Shown here piece after piece: positions 39,605 through 47,932 of a DNA stretch of 64,000 bases. The first letter of the stretch is position 1. Every line of letters begins with the position of its first letter. Source of the DNA: DATIJC01 sp035479015. Its GTDB lineage: Bacteria > Patescibacteriota > Microgenomatia > UBA1400 > UBA12028. The DNA is taken from NCBI GenBank assembly GCA_035479015.1, contig DATIJC010000002.1, positions 11,791 to 75,790 of the forward strand, read 5' to 3'. Made by a program: the position numbers and the translations under genes. The notes beneath the pieces were generated by a model, which did no database searches, had not been told where the DNA came from, and saw only the letters and a program-made list of their open reading frames with translations.

Positions 39605-39822
39605 TCAATGATGACGGTTTTTGCTTCAAACCGCTCTCCTCTTGTTAAGGATAACTTGGATACTGGCAAGCGTAAATGGTGAGCCAATAATTTCAATCCC
39701 TCTTTTGCAGCGCGCCCTTTATCAGGCGGAGCCTTTGTGTGCACCTCAAACGTAGTTTCATCCAAAGCAATTACCTCATCACGGCTCGATCTAGATTTCA
39801 AATTCATCGTTAGCACTTGCAT
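39601..39822 (-). CDS. DUF167 (YggU/UPF0235) family protein
   Basis: A 73-residue protein from the ATG at 39822. Seen: the family-typical SRDEVIALDETTFEVHTKAPPDKGRAAKEGLKLLA (beta strands, then APPDKGRAN-like turn and helix) and the closing LTRGERFEAKTVII, matching GxxSRxKxVxI. Function is unknown; such genes often sit beside membrane or division genes. The ATG follows the LCP stop by 1 nt, and its stop is coupled by ATGA to the next small gene. Confidence 0.85.
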   Translation of the reverse strand: MQVLTMNLKSRSSRDEVIALDETTFEVHTKAPPDKGRAAKEGLKLLAHHLRLPVSKLSLTRGERFEAKTVIIE

Positions 39823-39823
39823 A

Positions 39824-40939
39824 TTATTTGAACCAATCGCCAACCTGTTTTTGTATTGTCTTCCATGTAGGATCTACTGGTAGATACACCCAGGCACCCC
39901 CGGCAAACCTGTCCGGGTGAACGAACACTCCTGAGGAATACTTTGTTTGGATCATAAATTGATGCGTAGTTAGACTGGGAAAAACTCCCTTCTTGGCAAA
40001 CTGGAGTCCCAAATTTTCGGCCTCACCAAAAGGGAAGTACCCATCAATATTTTCGAGATAAAATCTCAACAGGTTTCCCATCCGTTCCGGATAGCGGACA
40101 TTTGTAGGATTTTTCAGTGAGGAAAGCAGAGCTTCTAAAACTAATTGTTGGCGATGTACACGAGCATCGTCTGTCCCCTCAATCGGATCACTGCTGTGCC
40201 GCGAGCGCATGTACTGCAATGCCCTAGTTCCACTCATGTGTTCGGTTCCTTGGACAAAGGTAACAGTTTCATACAATAATTTAGGGTCTTTGACTACACG
40301 CACATCCACGTCCGTGCGTGGGAACTGCGTATCAGTAAAAGACCGCTCCACATGAACATCGATACCACCCAAGGCATCTATCATCTTCCCGACCGCTTCG
40401 ATATCGATTGGGATCACGTAGTGGATAGGCAGCCCAGAAATTTGTTCAACAGAATCCTTAATAAGTTTTGCACCTCCTAATTGATAGAGTGCGTTGATTT
40501 TCGTTTTGTCTTGGACAAGATAGAGATCGCGCGGGAAAGAAAAAGTCGTGACCGATCCTGAGTTAGAGTTTACGGACACTACCATAATTGTGTCCGTTAA
40601 AATAGTATTTTCGTCACGGTTAGACAGTTTATCCAAACCTAAAAGCAAGATGTTTGTTCTCCCCGCTGTCTGTTTAACTTGTGCTTCCCGCCCACTCAAT
40701 ACTGTCTGTACTAATCTAGGGAAGGGGAGATTCGCACCATTGGAAACTTTTTGCACATAATATGCGCTGACACCGCCAATAATAAGTGAGATCAGCAGTA
40801 CCCCACCAATAATAACCGCTGCTACTCCAGCAAGCAGTGTAGTGATTATGCGAAGTGTGTGAAATAAAACGTGATCTACTGGATGAGCCTTAGCAGGCAA
40901 ATGCGGTTCACTAGTTACGCGCTTTTTTTTCTTTGGCAT
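39824..40939 (-). CDS. LytR-CpsA-Psr (LCP) family glycopolymer ligase
   Basis: A 371-residue enzyme that transfers lipid-linked glycopolymers to peptidoglycan. Seen: a basic cytoplasmic N-terminus, one membrane helix (about 38-65), and the LCP domain with TNILLLGLDKLSNRDENTILTDTIMVVSV, TFSFPRDLYL and the substrate-site motif MRSRHSSDPIEGTDDARVHRQQ (RxRxxx...DxxR). It heads an operon of DUF167, a small membrane protein, rfbB, the rmlD-like gene and the MFS exporter, which suggests the attached polymer contains a deoxysugar. TAAGAT lies 6 nt before the ATG. Confidence 0.92.
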   Translation of the reverse strand: MPKKKKRVTSEPHLPAKAHPVDHVLFHTLRIITTLLAGVAAVIIGGVLLISLIIGGVSAYYVQKVSNGANLPFPRLVQTVLSGREAQVKQTAGRTNILLLGLDKLSNRDENTILTDTIMVVSVNSNSGSVTTFSFPRDLYLVQDKTKINALYQLGGAKLIKDSVEQISGLPIHYVIPIDIEAVGKMIDALGGIDVHVERSFTDTQFPRTDVDVRVVKDPKLLYETVTFVQGTEHMSGTRALQYMRSRHSSDPIEGTDDARVHRQQLVLEALLSSLKNPTNVRYPERMGNLLRFYLENIDGYFPFGEAENLGLQFAKKGVFPSLTTHQFMIQTKYSSGVFVHPDRFAGGAWVYLPVDPTWKTIQKQVGDWFK

Positions 40940-40943
40940 AGAC

Positions 40944-43892
40944 TTATCTTAGTTCTTTGGCCAAAAATTGACCAGTGAGGGATTCGGGATTCCCGGCAAC
41001 CTCACTTGGAGTACCAATTGTCACGACCTCACCGCCAGCATCACCGCCTTCAGGTCCTAAATCAATGATCCAATCTGCATTCTTGATCACGTCTAAGTTA
41101 TGTTCAATGACCACTACTGTATTGCCGCTGTCGACGAGACGGCGGAGCACTAAGAGCAGATTTTGAATATCTTCAAAGTGTAAACCAGTTGTCGGCTCAT
41201 CAAGTAAGTACATCACATGCTCCTGACTTCGAAGTGATAACTCCCGCGCTAGTTTGACACGCTGCGCTTCACCACCAGAGAGTGTTGGTGCACTTTGACC
41301 CAAGGTCATGTATCCAAGTCCTACGTCCTGCAAAGTTAGTAACTTATGCTGAATGGACCCATGATGTGCAAAGAAATTGACTGCCTCATCAATACTCATC
41401 GCCAATACTTGGGCAATATTTTTCTCTTTATATAACACATCTAACGTCTCTGCGTTGTAGCGAGTGCCTTTACAAATATCACAAGTTACATAGACATCCG
41501 GCAAAAATTGCATCTCTATTTTCACTTGCCCCTCTCCCTGACACGCCTCACACCGGCCGCCCTTGACATTGAAACTAAATCTGCCGGCTCCAAATCCCCG
41601 CGCGTGTGCATCTTGAGTGCTGGCATATACCGTGCGTATTAGATCAAATACCTTTGTGTACGTAGCGGGATTACTGCGGGGCGTCTTGCCGATCGGACTT
41701 TGATCAATCAAGGAAATCCGTTTTAGCGCTGGATCTGCCTGCAGACTATCGATCTGGCCAAGCGGTTCATGAACAATGTACCCCAACTCTTTTGCTAGAT
41801 TTCGATATAACGTCTCGTGCAAAAGCGTAGATTTACCCGATCCAGACACACCTGTAATACAGATAAATTTTGACAAGGGGAATGAGACATCTATACTTTT
41901 GAGGTTATGAGCCCGGGCTCCGGTAATATCTACATTACCATCCACAATTTTAGTGGCTTCGCGTTTTTCAGGTAACTTCACTTTTTTCTTACCACAAAGG
42001 TATTTACCAGTCAGTGATGCTGGATTTTTAATCAGATCCTCTACTTTGCCTGCCGCTACTACTTCACCGCCGTTTTTTCCTGCCCGCGGGCCAAAGTCCA
42101 CTACCCAGTCTGCTGCCTCAATAGTCTCACGATCATGTTCGACAACAATCACAGAGTTGCCTAGATCGCGCAGTCTGTGTAGCGTAGCAATCAAACGCTC
42201 ATTGTCGCGCGGATGCAATCCAATCGTCGGTTCATCCAGAACGTAAAGCACGCCCGTAAGACCCGTACCAATCTGTGATGCCAAACGGATACGCTGGGCC
42301 TCACCACCTGCGAGTGTGCCCGCTTCGCGCGATAGTGAAAGATACGTGAGTCCGACTGAATCCAAAAACTCCAACCGTTCTTGGATCTCTTTCAAAATAC
42401 TGGCAGCGATGAAGTTTTCTTTTTCTGTCACCAACCCTTTGGTCAAACCGCTCTTTTTCAAGTTTTGTATCCAAACTTTTGCATGGCTGATAGGGAAGTC
42501 ACACACGGCAGCAATGCTCAGTCCATCTACATGAACTGCGAGGCTTTCTGGTTTTAGACGCTTACCATTACAGGCTGGACAAATTTGCCGCTCCATAAAG
42601 CGCTCAATTTCCGCCCGCATAAATTCAGACTCGGATTCAGTGTACTTGCGCTCTAAGTATGAGACAAATCCCTCAAACTTCTCTTCTATCTGCGTCTCAT
42701 TGCCGAATCGATTAGTTCCAAACACTCTGTGTAATTTTGGCGCATCACCTGATAACAGCACATTTTTTACGGTGTCAGAAAGTTTTTCCCAAGGTGTTCG
42801 CAAGTTTCCACCGTATTCGGATACTACTTGCGTCACAAGACGGGAAAACCAAGAGTCGCCGCTCATCACCCGTTCGAAAGGAATCACCGCTCCTTCCGCT
42901 AACGTGAGGGAAGACGCAATTAATTTTTCCGGGATCACTTTGAGCAGCGACCCTAAACCATTACAGGTCTCGCACGCACCATGTGGCGTATTGAAAGAAA
43001 AGATCCGTGGTTCTATCTCAGGGAGTGAAGTTCCATCAAATGGGCACAGGAATTTCTCCGAATACAAGACATCTTCCATGTTTTTGGGTTTATCAGGAAA
43101 TGAGAGAGAGGCATCAGTTACAAAACTAACCACGGTTAGTCCATCAGCTAACTTCAATGAGATTTCAATATCAGCTGCTAGTCTGGAGCGGAAGTCCTTG
43201 CGCTCGCTGTCATCACGTAGCATCTTACGGTCAATCACCAACCGGTCGATAACCGCGCTGATGGTGTGTTTGTTATTCTTTAGTAAGAGAAAGTCCTCAT
43301 CTACTTCAAAGACTGTTCCGTCCACCCGGACCCGGGAAAACCCCTTCTTCTTGAGGTTTTCAAACAGCGAGGTAAACTCCCCTTTGCGGTCACGAACCAC
43401 AGGGGAGAGGATCATAAGCCGTACACCAGAGGTAATCTCACTACGGCCTTCAATTTTTTCCATGACCGCATTAACGATTTCATCGATTGAGCTGCGTTTG
43501 ATTTCACGGCCGCATGTCGGACAATGTGGGCGACCTATGCGGGCATAGAGTAACCGCAAGTAATCATATATTTCGGTTATCGTCCCCACTGTCGATCGTG
43601 GATTGTGCGACGTGGTCTTCTGATCGATAGAAATAGCGGGGGAGAGTCCACCGATAAAGTCGACATCTGGCTTACCCATTACCCCAAGAAATTGACGTGC
43701 ATAGGACGAGAGGCTCTCTACGTACCTGCGTTGTCCCTCGGCATAGATCGTGTCAAACGCGAGGGATGACTTCCCACTACCTGACATCCCGGTGAGTACT
43801 ACGAGCTTGTTTTTAGGTAGATCAAGATCAACATTCTTGAGATTATGTTGTCGTGCTCCTCGAATAGAAATGAAGTCTTGGTTGCCAGTCAT
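40944..43892 (-). CDS. uvrA: Excinuclease ABC subunit A
   Basis: The damage-sensing ATPase of nucleotide excision repair, 982 residues, slightly longer than the usual 940. Seen: the first Walker A TGMSGSGKSSLAFDT, first zinc knuckle CPTCGREI, the split first ABC signature TLAGGEAQRIRLASQIG with Walker B LYVLDEPTIGLHPRD, second Walker A TGVSGSGKSTLLHET, zinc finger CEACQGEG...CDICKGTRY and second signature TLSGGEAQRVKLAREL. The ATG is 9 nt after a TACAAT -10 within a symmetric divergent promoter. SOS control is likely from family and from a candidate operator nearby. Confidence 0.97.
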   Translation of the reverse strand: MTGNQDFISIRGARQHNLKNVDLDLPKNKLVVLTGMSGSGKSSLAFDTIYAEGQRRYVESLSSYARQFLGVMGKPDVDFIGGLSPAISIDQKTTSHNPRSTVGTITEIYDYLRLLYARIGRPHCPTCGREIKRSSIDEIVNAVMEKIEGRSEITSGVRLMILSPVVRDRKGEFTSLFENLKKKGFSRVRVDGTVFEVDEDFLLLKNNKHTISAVIDRLVIDRKMLRDDSERKDFRSRLAADIEISLKLADGLTVVSFVTDASLSFPDKPKNMEDVLYSEKFLCPFDGTSLPEIEPRIFSFNTPHGACETCNGLGSLLKVIPEKLIASSLTLAEGAVIPFERVMSGDSWFSRLVTQVVSEYGGNLRTPWEKLSDTVKNVLLSGDAPKLHRVFGTNRFGNETQIEEKFEGFVSYLERKYTESESEFMRAEIERFMERQICPACNGKRLKPESLAVHVDGLSIAAVCDFPISHAKVWIQNLKKSGLTKGLVTEKENFIAASILKEIQERLEFLDSVGLTYLSLSREAGTLAGGEAQRIRLASQIGTGLTGVLYVLDEPTIGLHPRDNERLIATLHRLRDLGNSVIVVEHDRETIEAADWVVDFGPRAGKNGGEVVAAGKVEDLIKNPASLTGKYLCGKKKVKLPEKREATKIVDGNVDITGARAHNLKSIDVSFPLSKFICITGVSGSGKSTLLHETLYRNLAKELGYIVHEPLGQIDSLQADPALKRISLIDQSPIGKTPRSNPATYTKVFDLIRTVYASTQDAHARGFGAGRFSFNVKGGRCEACQGEGQVKIEMQFLPDVYVTCDICKGTRYNAETLDVLYKEKNIAQVLAMSIDEAVNFFAHHGSIQHKLLTLQDVGLGYMTLGQSAPTLSGGEAQRVKLARELSLRSQEHVMYLLDEPTTGLHFEDIQNLLLVLRRLVDSGNTVVVIEHNLDVIKNADWIIDLGPEGGDAGGEVVTIGTPSEVAGNPESLTGQFLAKELR

Positions 43893-43901
43893 GAATTGGT
43901 T

Positions 43902-43931
43902 ATTGTACCCTACTTTTCTCTCGAGTACAAT
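43902..43931. promoter_or_regulatory. Symmetric divergent promoter between uvrA and the 43993 gene
   Basis: ATTGTAC (43902-43908) and GTACAAT (43925-43931) form an inverted repeat. Read either way it gives TTGTAC, 17 nt, TACAAT. ACAGTCAAGT, a candidate SOS box, follows at 43932-43941. Confidence 0.65.
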
Positions 43932-43992
43932 ACAGTCAAGTTACTTCCCTATTGTGTATATATTTATTGCATCTTGAGCGGGAAAGGAATGC

Positions 43993-44235
43993 ATGGACAA
44001 ATCAGAACGAAATCCCAATATCCTTGCATATCAGGCTGACTTAGTGGCTGGTTTGTTTGACGATTGTATGGATTGTTTCATTTTGTATAAATTGGGCGAT
44101 TTAGTTGGCATGTTCAGTTCCCAAAAAGAAGCAGCTTCGCATAACGAAGAAGGAATTGACTCATTTATACGTCGCCCAAGCGATGATGTTGTAGATGTGC
44201 CAACTCCGCTTTGGATTGGAGATAAAGATGAGTAA
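43993..44235 (+). CDS. Unknown small protein upstream of metG
   Basis: An 80-residue acidic soluble protein: MDKSERNPNILAYQADLVAG, LFDDCMDCFILYKLGDLVGMF and a C-tail SDDVVDVPTPLWIGDKDE. Not recognised; the paired Cys (DDCMDC) is the only notable motif. GGGAAAGGA lies 5 nt upstream of the ATG. Its TAA overlaps the metG start (GATGAGTAA), so the two are coupled. It could be co-expressed with uvrA through the symmetric promoter but in the opposite direction. Confidence 0.6.
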   Translation: MDKSERNPNILAYQADLVAGLFDDCMDCFILYKLGDLVGMFSSQKEAASHNEEGIDSFIRRPSDDVVDVPTPLWIGDKDE

Positions 44236-45643
44236 GTTTTATATCACCACAGCTATACCGTACGTCAACGGCAAACCGCACATCGGCCACACGCTGGAAT
44301 TTGTGCAAACAGACACGATTGCCCGGTTTCACAAACTTATGGGTGATGAGGTTACCCTACTTACCGGCTCTGATGAGAATTCGCTAAAAAATGTCCGCGC
44401 TGCAGAAAAAGAAAACATCTCTACAAAAGAACTGTTGGACAAATACACAGCTGTATGGAAAGAGTTTAGTCAATCGCTGGATATCGAAGTCGATGTATTC
44501 CAGCGCAGCTTCAATCCTAAAACTCACTTCCCTGGCGTGCAAAAATTATGGAAACTCTGTGCTGAGAGCGGAGATTTTTATAAGAAAAAATACCAAGGAC
44601 TCTACTGCGTCGGCTGTGAACAATTTTATAAACCAGAAGATCTAGTGGACGGTAAATGCCCACTTCATCTCACCTACCCCGATCAAATCGATGAAGAGAA
44701 CTATTTTTTCAAACTCAGTAAGTATCAAGATCAAATTCGCCAATTGATTGAATCAGACACAGTCCATGTAGTTCCAGAAAAGATGAAACGTGAAGTTCTC
44801 ACATTCATCGATAATGGACTGGAAGACTTCTCCGTTTCCCGTTCGCTCGAACGTGCCCGTGGGGTGGGCGTACCAGTACCTAATGATGCCACCCAAGTCA
44901 TGTATGTGTGGTTTGACGCGTTGGCAGTGTACATGACCGGCATCGGCTATGGCTGGGATGAGAAAAATTGGGAGAAGTTATGGCCGGCTGATGTCCACGT
45001 CATCGGAAAAGATATTGTCCGCTTCCATGCAATTTACTGGATCGGCATGTTACTCTCTGCAAAACTTCCCTTGCCAAAAACTATTATGGTTCACGGTCAT
45101 ATAACTAGCGGTGGAGCCAAGATGAGCAAGAGCATTGGCAATGTGATCGACCCATATGAAGTGATCGCTAAATATGGCAAGGACTTTACACGTTTCTACT
45201 TGTTGTTTGAAGTTCCCACCTTGGATGACGGTGATTTTACCCTCAGCCGTGCTGATGAACTCTATTCATCAGAGTTTGTGAATGGCATAGGCAATCTTGC
45301 GTCACGCGTAGCAGCATTGTGCGAGAAAAGCAGTAAAAGATTTCCGCCCATGGCGGATCAGCCTTGGGCTGACAAGTCAAAAATACATAACTATGATCTG
45401 CGAGAATCACTGCGAGGTGTTTGGCAAAACATGTGGCAGCTTAACAAACAATTGAGCGATGATGAGCCATGGAAGATGGAGACGGATAAATTGGGCGAAT
45501 ACTTAGTGCCGGTAGTACAAAATTTGCGGCAAATTGCTTTTGACCTCTCCCCGTTTACACCGTCATTATCTGCAAAATTGCTCTCGCATTTTGGACAGGA
45601 TAAAATCACAAAAATTGCTCCCCTGTTTCCAAAATTGCAATGA
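44228..45643 (+). CDS. metG: Methionyl-tRNA synthetase
   Basis: A 471-residue class I synthetase charging tRNA-Met. Seen: TTAIPYVNGKPHIGHTLEFVQ with the HIGH motif, the zinc-knuckle region LYCVGCEQFYKPEDLVDGKCPLH, VWFDALAVYMTGIGY and KMSKSIGNVIDPYEVIAKYG near residue 300. The C-terminal tRNA-binding (Trbp111-like) domain found in many bacteria is absent. I chose ATG 44228, at the family N-terminus MSKFYITT; the longer frame starts inside the previous gene. Its stop shares ATGA with the next gene. Confidence 0.96.
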   Translation: MSKFYITTAIPYVNGKPHIGHTLEFVQTDTIARFHKLMGDEVTLLTGSDENSLKNVRAAEKENISTKELLDKYTAVWKEFSQSLDIEVDVFQRSFNPKTHFPGVQKLWKLCAESGDFYKKKYQGLYCVGCEQFYKPEDLVDGKCPLHLTYPDQIDEENYFFKLSKYQDQIRQLIESDTVHVVPEKMKREVLTFIDNGLEDFSVSRSLERARGVGVPVPNDATQVMYVWFDALAVYMTGIGYGWDEKNWEKLWPADVHVIGKDIVRFHAIYWIGMLLSAKLPLPKTIMVHGHITSGGAKMSKSIGNVIDPYEVIAKYGKDFTRFYLLFEVPTLDDGDFTLSRADELYSSEFVNGIGNLASRVAALCEKSSKRFPPMADQPWADKSKIHNYDLRESLRGVWQNMWQLNKQLSDDEPWKMETDKLGEYLVPVVQNLRQIAFDLSPFTPSLSAKLLSHFGQDKITKIAPLFPKLQ

Positions 45644-46701
45644 AGTTTTTAACTCAGACTTTTCTTTTCTTGTGGATATTTTTTATCCCTTCTTCCCTTG
45701 CCTACCACTACAATGTACAGACCGGATTAGTACACGGAATTTTGGTGGATTATCGAATCCCTATCATTAGTGCGGATGTACTATTTTTTATTGCGTTTTT
45801 AGCATTGTCATTCCTGCGAAGGCAGGAATCCAGTCAACTAAAAAAACTTCTTGTGTTTTCTATCGGTTTTACAATGATCTTTCAGTTTTGCCTTGCTCTT
45901 TTTCAAACTATCTTTCAGCGCTCTTTATTTGGTTATCTTCCCTTTGGTGAAGTGGATTATCACTCACCCGCCATCGCTAAAGGCGTATTCAACGGTTTCA
46001 TTTATAAACTTCCATATGGGACAACCGTTCATCCAAATATTCTTGCCGGCTTCTTTGTAGTGTGTTTTCTGGTTCTAGCAACATACAAAACAAAGTTTCT
46101 TAAGTACTTTTTTTTAATGACACTATTAATCATCTTTCTCACACAATCCTTATCTGCACTTATCGCACTGCTAGCGGGAATACTTGTTTTCTTAATCAAT
46201 AAAAAATATCTAAAACTTGCGAAGATTCTTGTAATTTTATTTGGATTAGGAGTTGTGTTTGTTTTATCCAATATTCGATATACCAAATACGATATACCCT
46301 CGCTCGCTCGCCGTGCGCAGTTGGAACAATTGGCCTTTAGCATGATTCATGATCATCCGCTAACCGGGGTCGGCTGGAACAACTTTACGCTAGAGATGGA
46401 TAACTACGGCTATGTGCGTGGAAATGTACGTTTCCTACAGCCTGTGCACAATATGTTCCTATTATTGATTAGTGAGCTGGGGATTTTCGGCATAGTGCTC
46501 GTGGCAATTTGGATCAAACTTATTTGGAAAGCGAATCAAATCACACTTGTGTTTTTGAGCGCCTTTACCGTGCTTAGCAGTTTTGACCATTACCTGCTCA
46601 CGCTCACCACGGGCCGCATGTTACTTATCCTGAGCCTCGTCGTGATAAAATTAGTCTCGTCTCGCCCCCATAGTTCAATGGATAAAACAGGAGACTTCTA
46701 A
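45640..46701 (+). CDS. O-antigen ligase/polymerase-like membrane protein, 3' end inside tRNA-Arg
   Basis: A 353-residue polytopic protein with about ten hydrophobic segments. Seen: HPNILAGFFVVCFLVLA, a large extracytoplasmic part near 225-275 with HDHPLTGVGWNNFTLEMDNYG and VRFLQPVHNMFLLLISELGIFG, the PLTGVGxxxF...HNxxLxxxxExGxxG pattern of Wzy_C/WaaL proteins that polymerise or ligate glycans. A dispersed palindrome inserts SFLRRQESSQL in a loop near residue 57. The last codons and TAA lie inside tRNA-Arg. Translation is coupled to metG (ATGA). Confidence 0.82.
   Translation: MKFLTQTFLFLWIFFIPSSLAYHYNVQTGLVHGILVDYRIPIISADVLFFIAFLALSFLRRQESSQLKKLLVFSIGFTMIFQFCLALFQTIFQRSLFGYLPFGEVDYHSPAIAKGVFNGFIYKLPYGTTVHPNILAGFFVVCFLVLATYKTKFLKYFFLMTLLIIFLTQSLSALIALLAGILVFLINKKYLKLAKILVILFGLGVVFVLSNIRYTKYDIPSLARRAQLEQLAFSMIHDHPLTGVGWNNFTLEMDNYGYVRGNVRFLQPVHNMFLLLISELGIFGIVLVAIWIKLIWKANQITLVFLSAFTVLSSFDHYLLTLTTGRMLLILSLVVIKLVSSRPHSSMDKTGDF
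45806..45839. repeat. CATTCC palindrome inside a coding sequence
   Basis: TGTCATTCCTGCG and AAGGCAGGAATCCAGTCAAC, nearly identical to 13962-13994. It is read in frame as SFLRRQESSQL in the O-antigen ligase-like gene. Confidence 0.85.
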
Positions 46702-46735
46702 TCTCTTACTCGTGGTTCGATTCCACGTGGGGGCA
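46664..46735 (+). tRNA. tRNA-Arg (anticodon TCT)
   Basis: A 72-nt cloverleaf: acceptor GCCCCCA/TGGGGGC, D-arm AGTTCAATGGATAAAAC, anticodon stem GGAGA/TCTCT with loop CTTCTAA, T-arm CGTGGTTCGATTCCACG, discriminator A. No encoded CCA. Its 5' half overlaps the end of the upstream CDS by 38 nt; the CDS stop TAA is in the anticodon loop. Confidence 0.94.
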
Positions 46736-46846
46736 CTTCGACAAGCTCAGTGCAAGCACTTTTTGCTCTTTCTTCTACTTGCATTCAAACGCAAAATCTT
46801 TCACACTCTTATCAGAGCCAAATTATATTGTAAAAAGGAGAAAAAT

Positions 46847-47074
46847 ATGGCGAAGAAATCAGGAATGGGAGTAGGCGCAATACTGGGCGCCGTGGTCGGC
46901 ACAATAGCTGGGGCCGTAGGTATGTTTTTGTCTGATGAAGACAACCGCAAGAAAGTGGTGAAGGAAGCCAAACACGTAGAACATATGATGGAAGCCGATG
47001 TGAAGAAAGCACGCCGTGGTGTAAAGCGAGTAGTTAGTAAGGCCAAGAAAACTACCAAGCGCCGCAGCCGCTAA
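46847..47074 (+). CDS. Small basic protein with one hydrophobic segment (YtxH-like)
   Basis: A 75-residue protein starting MAKKSGMGVGAILGAVVG after AAAAAGGAG. It has one Gly/Ala-rich membrane-like helix (about 8-27), then DEDNRKKVVKEAKHVEH and a very basic tail rich in KK, RR and KR pairs. The layout of short Gly-rich helix followed by charged amphipathic tail resembles YtxH/gas-vesicle-like small proteins. The basic tail might bind nucleic acid; this is speculative. I reject the longer frame that begins inside tRNA-Arg. A clear terminator follows. Confidence 0.72.
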   Translation: MAKKSGMGVGAILGAVVGTIAGAVGMFLSDEDNRKKVVKEAKHVEHMMEADVKKARRGVKRVVSKAKKTTKRRSR

Positions 47075-47091
47075 TTTGGAATTTGAATATG

Positions 47092-47121
47092 AAAAAGCCC
47101 TGCGTATGCGGGGCTTTTTTT
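47092..47121 (+). terminator. Intrinsic terminator
   Basis: AAAAAGCCC-TGCGTATGCG-GGGCTTTTTTT: a stem of at least 7 bp with a small loop and a T7 run, 17 nt after the stop of the 46847 gene and before tRNA-His. Confidence 0.85.
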
Positions 47122-47142
47122 ATCTGGTAAAATAAGGATATT

Positions 47143-47220
47143 GGTGGATGTAGCTCAACTGGTTAGAGCATCAGATTGTGGATCTGACGGTTGCGGGTTC
47201 GAATCCCGTCTTCCACCCCA
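47143..47220 (+). tRNA. tRNA-His (anticodon GTG)
   Basis: Includes G-1 opposite C73, the His identity element: G-GTGGATG acceptor with CTTCCAC-C, D-arm TAGCTCAACTGGTTAGAGCA, anticodon stem TCAGA/TCTGA with loop TTGTGGA, T-arm GCGGGTTCGAATCCCGT. A CCA follows C73, so this tRNA appears to encode CCA, unlike most tRNAs here. Confidence 0.94.
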
Positions 47221-47224
47221 AAAA

Positions 47225-47908
47225 TTATTCTTCCGGGGGCGTGCCGTAGATGATCACTTGTGTACCAGGGTTATCCTTGGTAGCACTGATGGAGGTTTTA
47301 TCCCCAAGCACTGGGTCAGCCCAGTAGAAAAGGGTCCCCGCATCTTCAGTACGCATGTTCACACAGCCATGGCTCATAGGATGACCAAAGTTATCATGCC
47401 AATACGTGCCGTGGAAACTAAATCCTGCCGAAGCGGGTATCTGGCTGTTACCAAAAAACATCACGTAAGGCACATTCGGGAGATTGTACGCATCTGCCCC
47501 ACTGCCGCCACTCATGCCAATATAGCGGAACTTGTTGGCGATCGTGAACGTTCCGGTAGGTGTCTTTCCCCATTTACCTGTTGATATTCTAAATTCAAAA
47601 ACCTGCCGGTCTCCCTCAAAGGCATAGAGGCGCTGAGCCGCCAGATCCACATTAATGTGCTTCGGCTGACTCGAGTCACCCAGGACTGCTTTGGAGGCAT
47701 AATCAGGCACCTTGGCGGAGATAAATTGCTTTCCTAAGAAAGTACCCACAGTCTGGCTGCTGTCATATGTTCCACTTTGTGTTAGATTGACTGGGTTTGG
47801 GCCTCTAGAAGACCTTGCAAGGCCCTGAAAGCCTGTCAAAACTACGAGCAACCCTCCTACTAGGAGCGAAAGAATAACGAAGCCAAAACCTTGCTTAGAA
47901 CGTGCCAT
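47225..47908 (-). CDS. L,D-transpeptidase (YkuD domain)
   Basis: A 227-residue exported enzyme that makes 3-3 peptidoglycan crosslinks or attaches proteins to the wall. Seen: an N-terminal membrane helix (about 8-28, FVILSLLVGGLLVVLTGF), the YkuD domain with INVDLAAQRLYAFEGDRQVFEF and GKWGKTPTGTFTI, and the catalytic motif FSFHGTYWHDNFGHPMSHGCVNMRTEDA (His...SHGCVN with nucleophile Cys). I chose ATG 47908, 6 nt after CATACT with TTGCAA 17 nt upstream; the longer start at 47950 would place that promoter inside the gene. Confidence 0.92.
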   Translation of the reverse strand: MARSKQGFGFVILSLLVGGLLVVLTGFQGLARSSRGPNPVNLTQSGTYDSSQTVGTFLGKQFISAKVPDYASKAVLGDSSQPKHINVDLAAQRLYAFEGDRQVFEFRISTGKWGKTPTGTFTIANKFRYIGMSGGSGADAYNLPNVPYVMFFGNSQIPASAGFSFHGTYWHDNFGHPMSHGCVNMRTEDAGTLFYWADPVLGDKTSISATKDNPGTQVIIYGTPPEE

Positions 47909-47932
47909 CCCTCTAGTATGAGGGACTAAAAA

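Noticed and set aside
47141..47584. Open frame starting in tRNA-His
   Set aside because: It is read through the tRNA and the antisense of the L,D-transpeptidase gene.
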